A DNA stretch of 64,000 nt from Phycisphaeraceae bacterium (GTDB lineage: Bacteria; Planctomycetota; Phycisphaerae; Phycisphaerales; UBA1924). The notes beneath the pieces were generated by a model. That model was not told where the DNA came from, searched no databases, and was given only the letters and a program-made list of their open reading frames with translations. The number at the start of each line of letters is the position of its first letter. Positions within the stretch are counted from its first letter, which is position 1. The stretch lies in the NCBI GenBank assembly GCA_007693965.1, contig RECQ01000044.1, positions 44,461-108,460 on the forward strand, written 5' to 3'. Below, piece after piece: positions 8,377 through 18,228 of the stretch. Position numbers and translations under genes: made by a program.

Positions 8377-11202
8377 ATGGCTGCGATCACATACGACGGG
8401 CAGAGCTTCACAATCCTCGGGCGTCGCCGGTGGATTGTCTCCGGCGCCATTGACCCGGCGCGCACGCCGCGGGGCCTCTGGGCCGACCGCATCCGCGCCG
8501 CGAAGCAGGCCGGGCTCAACACCATCACCGTTCCGATCAACTGGAGCCTGCACGAGCCCAGCCCCGGCCGCTTCGACTTCGAGGGCGACCGCGACATCGC
8601 CGAATTCATCCGCATGATCGGCAAGGCGGGGTTGATGTGCATCCTCCGCCCCGGCCCCTTCATCAACTCACAGTGGGATCTCGGCGGCCTGCCCGCGTGG
8701 CTGCTGCACGATGGCGAGGTGAACCTCCGCTCCGCCGACCCAGGCTTCGTCGAGCCCTGCTCGCGCTGGATCAGCGAGCTGATGTCGCGCCTTCGCGAAC
8801 TGCAGGCCGGCGCCCGCAAGCCCGGACCCATCATCCTGGTGCAGGTGGAGCACGAGTGGTTCTGCGGCGACGACCTCGCCGGCGCCGCCTACCTCGGCGA
8901 GCTCGGCCGCTACTTCCGCGAGAACGGACTCACCGTCCCGCTCATCAACTGCAACAACCTCTACCACTCGCTTGAGAGCGAGATCGATGCATGGAACGGC
9001 TTTGACAACCTGCACGCGATGATGCGCCAGCTCCGAAGCGTGCGCCCGAACGCCCCGCGGCTGGTGGCGGACTTTATCCTCGGCTCCCCCGGCGCCTGGG
9101 GCGAGGCCCAGGTCGCCCGGGCCACCCCGGCGCAGGCCGTACACCGGCTGGCGCAAATCCTCGCCTCCGGCGCGCAGTTCAACCTCGGCCCCTTCCACGG
9201 TGGGACAAACTTCGGTTTCAAGGGCGGCCGGCGTCCTGGCGTCGGCTACTCCTGCGCCGCCGCCGATTGGGCCGCCCCACTGGGCGAAGCGGGCCAGACG
9301 TGCGAGCTCTACCACGCGGTGAAGCGCATCTGCACCTTCGCTTCGAGCTTTGAACGCGTCTTCACCGCCCTCGACCCCGATCACCAGCCCGCGGCCCTTG
9401 ACCCCGGCGCCGGCGCCGGCTCGGTCATCCACTGCCGCGGCGCCCGGGGCGGCGCGGCCTTCGTCTTCGGCGACGACGCCCCCGGAACCCCCGGAACCCC
9501 TAGTACCCGCAACGGCGTCGTCACGCTCACGCTTCCCGACGGCGCCCAGCTCCCCATCGATCTGCGCGGCCAGCCGGTCGTCTGGTGCCTCTTCAACGCC
9601 CTGCTCCACAACCGCTCCACGCTCGACTACTGCAACCTCAGCGCCTTCGCCCTGCTCGGCGCCGCCTTCGTCTGCTACGGCCCCGCCGGCGCCCGCGCCC
9701 TTCTTTCCATCAACGGCTCGACGTTCGAGGCCACAGTTCCCTCCGGCAAGACGCCCATCATCGAGCAGCACGAGGGCGTCACCATCGTGATCTGCAACGA
9801 GGCCCAGGTCGATGCCGCGTGGGTGGCGAAGGATGCGATTCACATCGGCGTCGCCGGGCTGGATGCGAACGACGAGCCGATTCCCCACGCGGACTTCCGT
9901 CAGCCGGTGCGCATCGGCGCCGACGGCGAATCGAAGACCTCCGCGATGCCGCTCCCGTCCAAGCCGCCCCGCCCGCCGCGGCTGGCGAACTGGAGGCTGG
10001 CCCGCATCGATGATTACATCGACGGCTCCGCCGATCGCTACGCCAGCATCGACGGCCCCGCGCCCATGGAGCGCCTTGGTGCGTACGAGGGATACGGGTG
10101 GATGCGGCTTCGCTTCACCGGCGGCGCCTTGGGGGGCGCCCGCAAGGTGCAGGCCGGATTCTTCGAAAGCGCTGACCGGCTGCATCTCTTCCAGGATGGC
10201 GAGGCGCTGGGCCTGGTCGGCGAAGGGCCCGGCGCATCGGGCGTCATCACGCCCCTGCAACTCCGCAAGGGCGCCAACACCATCGTGGCCCTCATCGACA
10301 ATCTCGGCCGCCGCAGCGCCGGTCTCGGCATGGGCGAGCCCAAGGGCCTCTTTGGCCACGCGTGGGAGGCGGCGCCCGTCCGCCCCGGCAAGCCGACGCT
10401 GGAAGTCGGCCCTTCGCTGAGCCCCCTTTCCTTCCGCACGCCGCTGTGGGGCGCGCACGTCGACGACCGCACCGATTCCAACCGCATCACCTGGAAGATC
10501 ACCCACCGGCGCAAGACGCCCCTCATCATCTCGATCGACACGACGCCGGGTGACGGCGGCTTCCGCGCCCTGCTGCTCGTGAATGATGATCCGGTGCGCG
10601 CCATCGGCGACCACGGCGGGCAGGAGCGCATCGTTCTCGATCCGGACTCCCTGAAACGCGGCGTGAACGTGGTGCAGCTCGCCGTGCTCGGCGACGCCGA
10701 ACGCGATCTGAAATGGGCGGCCCAGGCCGTGACCTTCCACGAAGGCGCCTCCTGCCTGACAGACAAGGCCGAGTGGGCCTTCGCCCGCTGGGAGGCGCCG
10801 CACGAGGCGGCCTTCGCGCCGGTCGCCAAGAGCGCCATGTCGCGCCCCTCCGGACGGCCCTCGTGGTGGCGCTGCGAATTCAACGCCCCGAAGGAGACTG
10901 AGGACGCCCCACCCATCCCGCCGCTCATGCTCGACGCCCGCGGCCTGAGCAAGGGGCAGATCTTCCTGAATAGCCGCAACCTGTGCCGCTACTTCGTGGC
11001 GACGCCCGATGGCAAAAAGGTCCCGCCTCAGCAGCTCTATTTTATCCCGAGGCCCTGGCTGCGAAGCGACCGGCCCAACGAACTGCTCATCTTCGATGAA
11101 CACGGCGCAGCCCCGGACAAGTGCCGCCTCGTCTTCGATGCGGCGCAACAGTCGACGCCGGCGCCGGCGAAGAAAAAGCGCCAAGTCCAGACGGCGGGCT
11201 GA
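8377..11202 (+). CDS. Glycoside hydrolase family 35-like beta-galactosidase homologue with altered active site
   Basis: 941 residues; ATG at 8377 is chosen because the family fold begins right after it (YDGQSFTILGRRRWIVSGAI). The TIM barrel shows the GH35 series SGAIDPARTP, AGLNTITVPINWSLHEP, GLMCILRPGPFINSQWDLGG and LVQVEHEWF, the last holding the acid/base Glu (about residue 160). Where GH35 enzymes have the nucleophile in a T-E-F-W context this protein reads VADFILG, with Asp at about 232. The C-terminal galactose-binding-like module ends with LSKGQIFLNSRNLCRYF, as in plant and bacterial GH35. No signal peptide, so cytosolic as read. In-frame PGTPGTP near residue 370 comes from a short DNA repeat. 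Hydrolysis of terminal galactosides is the family role; activity here is uncertain. Confidence 0.78.
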   Translation: MAAITYDGQSFTILGRRRWIVSGAIDPARTPRGLWADRIRAAKQAGLNTITVPINWSLHEPSPGRFDFEGDRDIAEFIRMIGKAGLMCILRPGPFINSQWDLGGLPAWLLHDGEVNLRSADPGFVEPCSRWISELMSRLRELQAGARKPGPIILVQVEHEWFCGDDLAGAAYLGELGRYFRENGLTVPLINCNNLYHSLESEIDAWNGFDNLHAMMRQLRSVRPNAPRLVADFILGSPGAWGEAQVARATPAQAVHRLAQILASGAQFNLGPFHGGTNFGFKGGRRPGVGYSCAAADWAAPLGEAGQTCELYHAVKRICTFASSFERVFTALDPDHQPAALDPGAGAGSVIHCRGARGGAAFVFGDDAPGTPGTPSTRNGVVTLTLPDGAQLPIDLRGQPVVWCLFNALLHNRSTLDYCNLSAFALLGAAFVCYGPAGARALLSINGSTFEATVPSGKTPIIEQHEGVTIVICNEAQVDAAWVAKDAIHIGVAGLDANDEPIPHADFRQPVRIGADGESKTSAMPLPSKPPRPPRLANWRLARIDDYIDGSADRYASIDGPAPMERLGAYEGYGWMRLRFTGGALGGARKVQAGFFESADRLHLFQDGEALGLVGEGPGASGVITPLQLRKGANTIVALIDNLGRRSAGLGMGEPKGLFGHAWEAAPVRPGKPTLEVGPSLSPLSFRTPLWGAHVDDRTDSNRITWKITHRRKTPLIISIDTTPGDGGFRALLLVNDDPVRAIGDHGGQERIVLDPDSLKRGVNVVQLAVLGDAERDLKWAAQAVTFHEGASCLTDKAEWAFARWEAPHEAAFAPVAKSAMSRPSGRPSWWRCEFNAPKETEDAPPIPPLMLDARGLSKGQIFLNSRNLCRYFVATPDGKKVPPQQLYFIPRPWLRSDRPNELLIFDEHGAAPDKCRLVFDAAQQSTPAPAKKKRQVQTAG

Positions 11203-11238
11203 TTGGATGCTCGCCGTTCCTCGCGTTCCCGGCGCCGG

Positions 11239-12693
11239 TCAGGGATCGGCCATGATCGGCGGCCGGGCGGGCAGATCCTCCAGCGCAGGAATCGGTTCGA
11301 GGCCGAGGTTGGTGCGCAACAGGTTCTGGTCCTGGATCGCTTCGTCCCAGTCGGCCGCGAAGATCAGCATCTTGTCGCCGTTCGCGCGGTGACAGTTCAG
11401 CGTGAGTCGCCCCCCGGATCGCGCCGCCTGCACCACGCGCGGGTCATCCACGGCGAGCCAGAGATCGGTCGGCGCCGCCGTGTAGTCGACGCCGCGATGC
11501 AGGAAGAGCAGGTCGCCGAAGATGTAGAAGGGCTCGTCGTTCCTGAGCCGATCGGCGCGATCGAGAAGCTGGCTATCCGTCAGGGAGTCAATCCGGAATG
11601 GGCTCCCGATCGGGAACGAGACCGTGTTGCCAGACGCCGCGATGAAGCTCATCTCGTTCAGCCCGCCGTCGGAGACGACTTCGAGCACATGCATCGGCCC
11701 ACCCTCGTAGAGCGCGGCGTCATCCAGGATCGCCTGCGAGATGTCGGAAGCGCCGATCGTGACAGGGCCGGGCGTGAAATTGCGAACCGAATTCAGGCTG
11801 AAAAACACCACCGCGCTGTAGACCGCGAAGATAAGCAGCAGGAACAGCAGCGGCGGCGCGACGGCGGCCAGTGCGGCCCGTCCGCCCGAGACGCCCTGGG
11901 CCACGGTCAGCATGATCGCAGCGCTGACGGCCATCCAGATCGAAAAGGCCCATCCGAAATATAAGCCGCAGCAGGGAATCGCGACCAGAATCATCGGTCC
12001 CTGCGCATACCACAGCGTGCGCAGCGTCACGCCGAGCCCGGCGTCCGTCGGCCCGGTCAGCCGCAGTATTCCATGGGTGAGAAGTCCATAGATGAATACG
12101 CCCACGACCACCCAGGCGACGGCGATGACGACGGAGAAGAAGACAGGCCCGACCGTCACCATCGAGACGCCGACCAACGGCGCCGGACCGCCACCGAACA
12201 CCATCGAGAAGACGGCGATCAGCAGCATGAAGCTTGCCACCTGGAAGAGCGTCGCCAGTCCATGCACGATGATGGCGAACCAGATCGCTGAACCCACGCC
12301 GCCCTCGCCGAGTCCGCGCACGACTCTGGCGGGCGCGAACATCGAATCATTCAACGTCCTGAAGAAAGCCCGGAACCAGCCCACTTCGCCCCGCCTCGGC
12401 CAGGACGGCGATTTCTGGGCCATGGCCTGCCCGGGCAGGACGCCGGGACGCAGCTCGACAGGCATGTCATCCACGTGGACCGGCTCATCACAGCGGACGC
12501 AGCGAAAATCCCGCGGCGTGGGCAGGCCTTCCGCATCGGTCCCCGAATAGGGCTCCCGGCAATGCGGGCACAAAAAGCGCACCGCGCGCGGCCGGAAACG
12601 GAACTCGCTGGTCATGAAGGCGCGTCCGCACTCCGGACACGGCCCAGGCGGCGCCAGGCCCCACAGCTCGTAAGCGCAGTCAGGACACTTCAT
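11239..12693 (-). CDS. YIP1-like multi-pass membrane protein with N-terminal zinc ribbons
   Basis: 484 residues. The N-terminus carries two Cys4 ribbons in series: MKCPDCAYELWGL...CPECG, then LCPHCREPY...CVRCDEPV. About residues 150-320 contain five to six membrane segments (IWFAIIVHGLATLFQVASFM, FFSVVIAVAWVVVGVFIYGL, GPMILVAIPCCGLYFGWAF and others) in the arrangement typical of YIP1-domain proteins. A soluble C-terminal domain of about 150 residues follows, with no recognised family. Function unknown; ribbons plus YIP1 are common in planctomycetes. ATG at 12693 is chosen because it starts the ribbon; the DNA immediately upstream is a palindromic repeat, so no normal ribosome-binding site precedes it. 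Convergent with the GH35-like gene. Confidence 0.75.
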   Translation of the reverse strand: MKCPDCAYELWGLAPPGPCPECGRAFMTSEFRFRPRAVRFLCPHCREPYSGTDAEGLPTPRDFRCVRCDEPVHVDDMPVELRPGVLPGQAMAQKSPSWPRRGEVGWFRAFFRTLNDSMFAPARVVRGLGEGGVGSAIWFAIIVHGLATLFQVASFMLLIAVFSMVFGGGPAPLVGVSMVTVGPVFFSVVIAVAWVVVGVFIYGLLTHGILRLTGPTDAGLGVTLRTLWYAQGPMILVAIPCCGLYFGWAFSIWMAVSAAIMLTVAQGVSGGRAALAAVAPPLLFLLLIFAVYSAVVFFSLNSVRNFTPGPVTIGASDISQAILDDAALYEGGPMHVLEVVSDGGLNEMSFIAASGNTVSFPIGSPFRIDSLTDSQLLDRADRLRNDEPFYIFGDLLFLHRGVDYTAAPTDLWLAVDDPRVVQAARSGGRLTLNCHRANGDKMLIFAADWDEAIQDQNLLRTNLGLEPIPALEDLPARPPIMADP

Positions 12694-12893
12694 GGTTCTG
12701 AGTTCCGAGTTCTGAGTCCCGAGTCCCGAGTGGTCAAACCACCGAGGCACAGAGACGCAGAGAAGAAAGATCTGGCTGATTGATTCCTGATCCCTTCACC
12801 TTCTGATTCCATCTCCGTGTCTCTGTGTCTCTGCGGTTCATCCGAGTCCCGAGTCGGATTTGCTCAGAACTCCGAACTCAGCACTCAGAACTC
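12694..12893. repeat. Nested palindromic short-unit repeat (GAGTTCT family around GCAGAG family)
   Basis: Outer arms are built of 7-base GAGTYCY units (12694-12732) and their complement (12841-12893). Nested inside is a second, unrelated inverted pair of CACCGAGGCACAGAGACGCAG type (12739-12765) and CTCTGTGTCTCTGCGG type (12811-12836). The outer left arm touches the start codon of the zinc-ribbon membrane protein. A copy of the outer family lies 240 bases away inside trmB. Confidence 0.85.
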
Positions 12894-12962
12894 CGCCGGT
12901 GCGCTCCGCCGCGCAATCCGCATCCTGCATCGCATGGCGACAGCGTACCGAGGGGAGGGTCT

Positions 12963-13766
12963 TCACTCCATCGAGTGTTCGGGACGCCCCCGGACAACGC
13001 GCAGCACGGCGGCGTGGAAGGGGCGCCCCTCGCGCGCATACTTCCGCTCGAAGTTGGTTCCCACCAGTTCGCCCTCCGCCGCGGCGCCAGGGCGGTGGGC
13101 GGCGCCGAAGGGCAGGCGCTCGAAAAGGCGGAGTTCTGAGTTCTGAGTTCTGAGTTCCGAGTCGGAATTACTCGGTACTCGGAACTCGGTACTCAGAACT
13201 CCGCTCGGCTCCACCCCCTCCGGCGCCGTCCAGCGCTTAAAGTGCTCCTCCATCCACCCCCAGTACCCCTCGTGGTCGGTGACGATGCGCAGCTCGCCGC
13301 CGGGAACGAGGATGCGGTGGACATCGGCGAGGAAGCGGTCCTGCACCACGCGCCGCTTGTGATGCCGCGGCTTGGGCCAGGGGTCGCTGAAATAGAGATG
13401 CACCACGTCCACGACGCCGTCGGGCAGGCGCCAGTGGAGGAACTCGGTGGCGTCGGCGTGCAGGACGCGGACGTTCTCCAGCCCCCGGCGCCGGCAGCGG
13501 TCGGCGGTGTACTGGAAGAACTCGCGGGCCCACTCGAAGCCGAGGAAGTTCACCTCCGGCCTGTGCGACGCCTCCTCCAGCAGGAAGGCGCCCTTGCCCG
13601 TGCCGATCTCGATCTCGAAGGGGCGCTCGGGGTGGGGGTACCAGGTCCGGGGGTCGAGAACAGCCGCCGAGGCGCGGGGCGCATCGGGCAGGGGCGGCAG
13701 ATCGTCCAGTGTCAGGCCGATCTCGCCGGGGTCCAGGGCGCGTCCTCTGCCGAGTCCGAAGCTCAT
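12963..13766 (-). CDS. trmB: tRNA (guanine(46)-N7)-methyltransferase, with repeat-derived insertion
   Basis: Methylates N7 of G46 in tRNA variable loops using S-adenosylmethionine. 267 residues. Landmarks: SAM-binding EIEIGTGKGAFLLE (about residue 50), FLGFEWAREF, VRVLHADATEFL, and the TrmB signature HLYFSDPWPKPRHHKRRVV, then GGELRIVTDHEGYW. Start ATG at 13766 gives MSFGLGRG, typical length before the SAM motif. About residues 190-214 (VLSTEFRVPSNS...SELRL) are encoded by a 72-base palindromic repeat inserted without changing frame, just before the conserved FERLPFG and TNFERKYAREG end that binds substrate in this family. The gene is otherwise intact, so the enzyme may tolerate the extra loop. 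Confidence 0.93.
   Translation of the reverse strand: MSFGLGRGRALDPGEIGLTLDDLPPLPDAPRASAAVLDPRTWYPHPERPFEIEIGTGKGAFLLEEASHRPEVNFLGFEWAREFFQYTADRCRRRGLENVRVLHADATEFLHWRLPDGVVDVVHLYFSDPWPKPRHHKRRVVQDRFLADVHRILVPGGELRIVTDHEGYWGWMEEHFKRWTAPEGVEPSGVLSTEFRVPSNSDSELRTQNSELRLFERLPFGAAHRPGAAAEGELVGTNFERKYAREGRPFHAAVLRVVRGRPEHSME
13131..13202. repeat. GAGTTCT-family palindrome inside trmB
   Basis: 72 bases (24 codons) of GAGTTCT/GAGTTCC units followed by their inverted complement ACTCGGTACTCGGAACTC. It is the same family as the outer arms at 12694-12893. It interrupts trmB in frame and adds a Ser/Glu/Arg-rich peptide. Confidence 0.88.
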
Positions 13767-14195
13767 CGGGGGGAGGATACGGGATACAGGGGGCGGGATA
13801 CATCGTTCGGGCCCATCACGGGCCGACGGCCCCATGCGTCACACAGGTCCCAACAGTCCCAGGAACCAGCGCACACCCCCAAACAAGCCATGAACCGCGA
13901 CGCATGAATCTGCGTACCTTCACTGGTGAATAATGCTGACGGGCCATACGGGACGGGCCGATAGCACAGTGTCGGGCCGACCTTCCGATACCGCCTCCGG
14001 GGGCGGCGTCGCTTCCGGGGGGTGGACCTGCGGCGCATGACCGCGCGGAGCGCTCCCGAGCGCTCGCCGGGCTTTTCATTCTGATGCGGGAGTCGCGCGC
14101 CGGGGCGCCACGGAGGCGCCGGCGCCGACGCATACATCTGGCGCCGGCTTTGCGCCCCACTGCGGGGCGGCGTCCGGCAGGGAGCCACGGCGATC
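13767..14195. other. 429-base divergent intergenic region between trmB and prkA
   Basis: No convincing gene on either strand. A perfect GAGCGCTC-CC-GAGCGCTC inverted repeat (14048-14065) is followed by GCCGGGCTTTT and could be an attenuator for prkA; a CCGCCTCCGGGGGCGG hairpin precedes it. A CAGGGAG ribosome-binding site lies about 12 bases before the prkA ATG. No promoter of a recognisable class was found. Confidence 0.4.
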
Positions 14196-16304
<2,109 letters not shown>

Positions 16305-16330
16305 GGCGGCCGCTCATCCATCGATTCTGA

Positions 16331-17932
16331 TCACAGCGCCGCCTTGCGCCGCCACTTCGTCCCCTCCGCCGAATCGAGAATCTCGACGCCCATCGCCGCA
16401 AGCTCGTCGCGGATGCGGTCGGCCTCGGCGAAGTTCTTCGATTTGCGGGCCTCGGCGCGGGCGGCGATGAGGGAGTCGATCTCGGCGGCTTCTTCGGATC
16501 GTGAGCCGGAGTCCCTCGCTTGCGCTTCGGGCTCGTTGGCGGCGCCGGCGCGGGAAATCTCCAGAACGCCGAGCGTCTCATCGAACGTGCGCATCAGGGC
16601 GGCGTCGGCCCGCGTCGGAGACTTCTCCCGGTTGATCCAGGCGTTGATGACGCCGATGGCGCCGGCGACGTTCAGATCGTCGTGCATCGCCGCGGCGAAG
16701 TCGCGCTCGGCGCCCGCGGCGTTTTCGCTCTTCTCTTCCCCGCCGCCGGACGTCTCGCCGGCTTCGACGAAGCGCCGCCACCGCTCGACGATCCGCGATG
16801 AATCCCGCAGCCCCTGCTCGGTGAAGTTCGCGTTACTGCGATAGTGCGTGCGGATCAGCTCCAGCCGGATCGCCGCTGGGTCAAAGCCCTTCCCCACCAG
16901 CTCGCGCACCGTGTAAAAATTGCCCTTGCTCTTGCTCATCTTCTCGCCCTCGACGAAGAGATGGCGGATGTGCAGCCAGCAGCGCGCGAACGAATCCTGC
17001 CCCGTCGCGCAGCGGGACTGGGCGATCTCGCACTCGTGGTGGGGGAAGATGTTGTCCTCGCCGCCGGAGTGCAGGTCGATCACATCGCCGAGGCGGGCCC
17101 GGGCCATGGCCGAGCATTCGAGGTGCCAGCCCGGGTAGCCCTCCTTGAGCGGGCTGTCGGGATCGTTCAGAACTTTCTTCGGATCCCAGCGCATGAGGTG
17201 GCGCGGGTCGGGCTTCCACAGCATGAAATCGGCGGGGTGTTTCTTGACGGCCTGGTTGGATTCGCTGACGCGCCCGCCGGCGCCCGCGCGGAGCTTGTCG
17301 AGCGTGTTGCCGCTGAGCTTCCCGTACTCGGGGAACGACTGCGTGTCGAAATAGCACACGCCGTCGGAGGCGATGTAGGCGCAGCCCTTGTCGAGCAGCG
17401 TCGTCACCAGCTCGATCATCTCGCGCACCATCTGCGTGGGGCGGGGCATGAGCGTGGGATCGTTCTTCGCTTCTTCAACGACCTTGAGCCCCATCATCGA
17501 AGCGTCTTCGAGGAAGGCGCGGGAATAGAACTCGGCGATGGCGTGGGGATCGTTCGGGTCGATGGCGGCGCCTTCGGGCAGCTCGCCGCTCTTCTTGGCT
17601 TCGAGCAGGCGACGGGCGGCGGCCTCCATCTTGTCCTCACCCCCGCCGTCCGCCGCGGCGTCGTCGGTCATGTGGCCGACGTCGGTCATGTTCATCACGT
17701 GCACAACGGAGCGCGGGCCCTTGTGCGCACGCCCGTCGGTGGTCGTCAGCTCACACAGCGGCGACTCGATCCACCGCCGCGCGAGGTCGGCGACGAGAAA
17801 GGCGCGGAAGTTCCCGATGTGGGCGTAGTCGTAGACCGTGGGGCCGCAGGTGTAGAAGGCGACCCGGCCCGGATCGCCGGGGATGAACGGCTCGCGCCGT
17901 GCGGTGAGCGTGTTGTGGATTTCGAGGGGCAT
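16331..17932 (-). CDS. cysS: Cysteinyl-tRNA synthetase
   Basis: Charges tRNA-Cys with cysteine in the cytosol. 533 residues from the ATG that gives MPLEIHNTLTARREPF, the usual CysRS beginning; longer in-frame extensions overlap the upstream gene. The zinc Cys/first catalytic region is FYTCGPTVYDYAHIGNFRAF (HIGH equivalent), zinc ligands recur in GWHLECSAMA and FPHHECEIAQS, and the KMSKS loop is EKMSKSKGNFYTVREL (about residue 340). A segment of about 18 residues near 470 (NEPEAQARDSGSRSE) comes from an in-frame palindromic repeat between the anticodon-binding helices; the protein ends normally with ADRIRDELAAMGVEI. Last gene of the ybeY-corC-DUF433-cysS run, 28 bases after the DUF433 gene. 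Confidence 0.95.
   Translation of the reverse strand: MPLEIHNTLTARREPFIPGDPGRVAFYTCGPTVYDYAHIGNFRAFLVADLARRWIESPLCELTTTDGRAHKGPRSVVHVMNMTDVGHMTDDAAADGGGEDKMEAAARRLLEAKKSGELPEGAAIDPNDPHAIAEFYSRAFLEDASMMGLKVVEEAKNDPTLMPRPTQMVREMIELVTTLLDKGCAYIASDGVCYFDTQSFPEYGKLSGNTLDKLRAGAGGRVSESNQAVKKHPADFMLWKPDPRHLMRWDPKKVLNDPDSPLKEGYPGWHLECSAMARARLGDVIDLHSGGEDNIFPHHECEIAQSRCATGQDSFARCWLHIRHLFVEGEKMSKSKGNFYTVRELVGKGFDPAAIRLELIRTHYRSNANFTEQGLRDSSRIVERWRRFVEAGETSGGGEEKSENAAGAERDFAAAMHDDLNVAGAIGVINAWINREKSPTRADAALMRTFDETLGVLEISRAGAANEPEAQARDSGSRSEEAAEIDSLIAARAEARKSKNFAEADRIRDELAAMGVEILDSAEGTKWRRKAAL
16508..16537. repeat. NEPEAQAR-type repeat element inside cysS
   Basis: On the coding strand AACGAGCCCGAAGCGCAAGC followed by GAGGGACTCC. 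It adds the peptide NEPEAQARDSG in frame. A related core, CGCTTGCGCTTCGG, recurs at 26602-26615 between two zinc-ribbon genes. From memory this word is common across planctomycete genomes, both between and within genes. Confidence 0.75.
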
Positions 17933-17960
17933 GTTCTCGTTCGCAGAATTCGCAGCGCCA

Positions 17961-18197
17961 TCACGCGGAAATCGGGTAGACGCGTTCATCCCCGATGCGC
18001 TCCTGGGCGTACGCGATGCAGGCGAGAATGTCTTCCCGCGCAAGATCGGGGTGGTTTCGGAGCACCTCGGCCTCGCTCCACCCCTGCGCCAGCAGGCCGA
18101 GCACGAACTCGACCGAAAGCCGCGTGTCCTTCACAACCGGCTTGCCGGTGAGCACGGCCGGGTCGAGCGCAATCCTGTCCTTCCAACTCTCCATCAT
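17961..18197 (-). CDS. DUF433 protein (small antitoxin-like DNA-binding family)
   Basis: 78 residues: MMESWKDRIALDPAVLTGKPVVKDTRLSVEF-type beginning, with the DUF433 hallmark 'I-x-x-x-P-x-x-x-x-G-K-P-x-x-x-x-T-R-x-x-V' and the helix GWSEAEVLRNHPDLAREDILAC that resembles a helix-turn-helix. DUF433 proteins are commonly the antitoxin side of pairs with a PIN-like DUF5615 protein. No such partner is adjacent: the gene sits alone between corC (31 bases upstream) and cysS (28 bases downstream), apparently in one operon. ATG at 18197 is preferred over a longer start at 18251 that would overlap corC. Function here unknown; it may be a remnant or a domesticated regulator. Confidence 0.75.
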   Translation of the reverse strand: MMESWKDRIALDPAVLTGKPVVKDTRLSVEFVLGLLAQGWSEAEVLRNHPDLAREDILACIAYAQERIGDERVYPISA

Positions 18198-18228
18198 GGG
18201 CTCCGTATCGCACTCCGTCAGGGAGATT

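Noticed and set aside
8668..11184. 838-codon open frame opposite the GH35-like gene
   Set aside because: Composition is typical of the complementary strand of a high-GC gene; the + strand product has clear GH35 motifs throughout.
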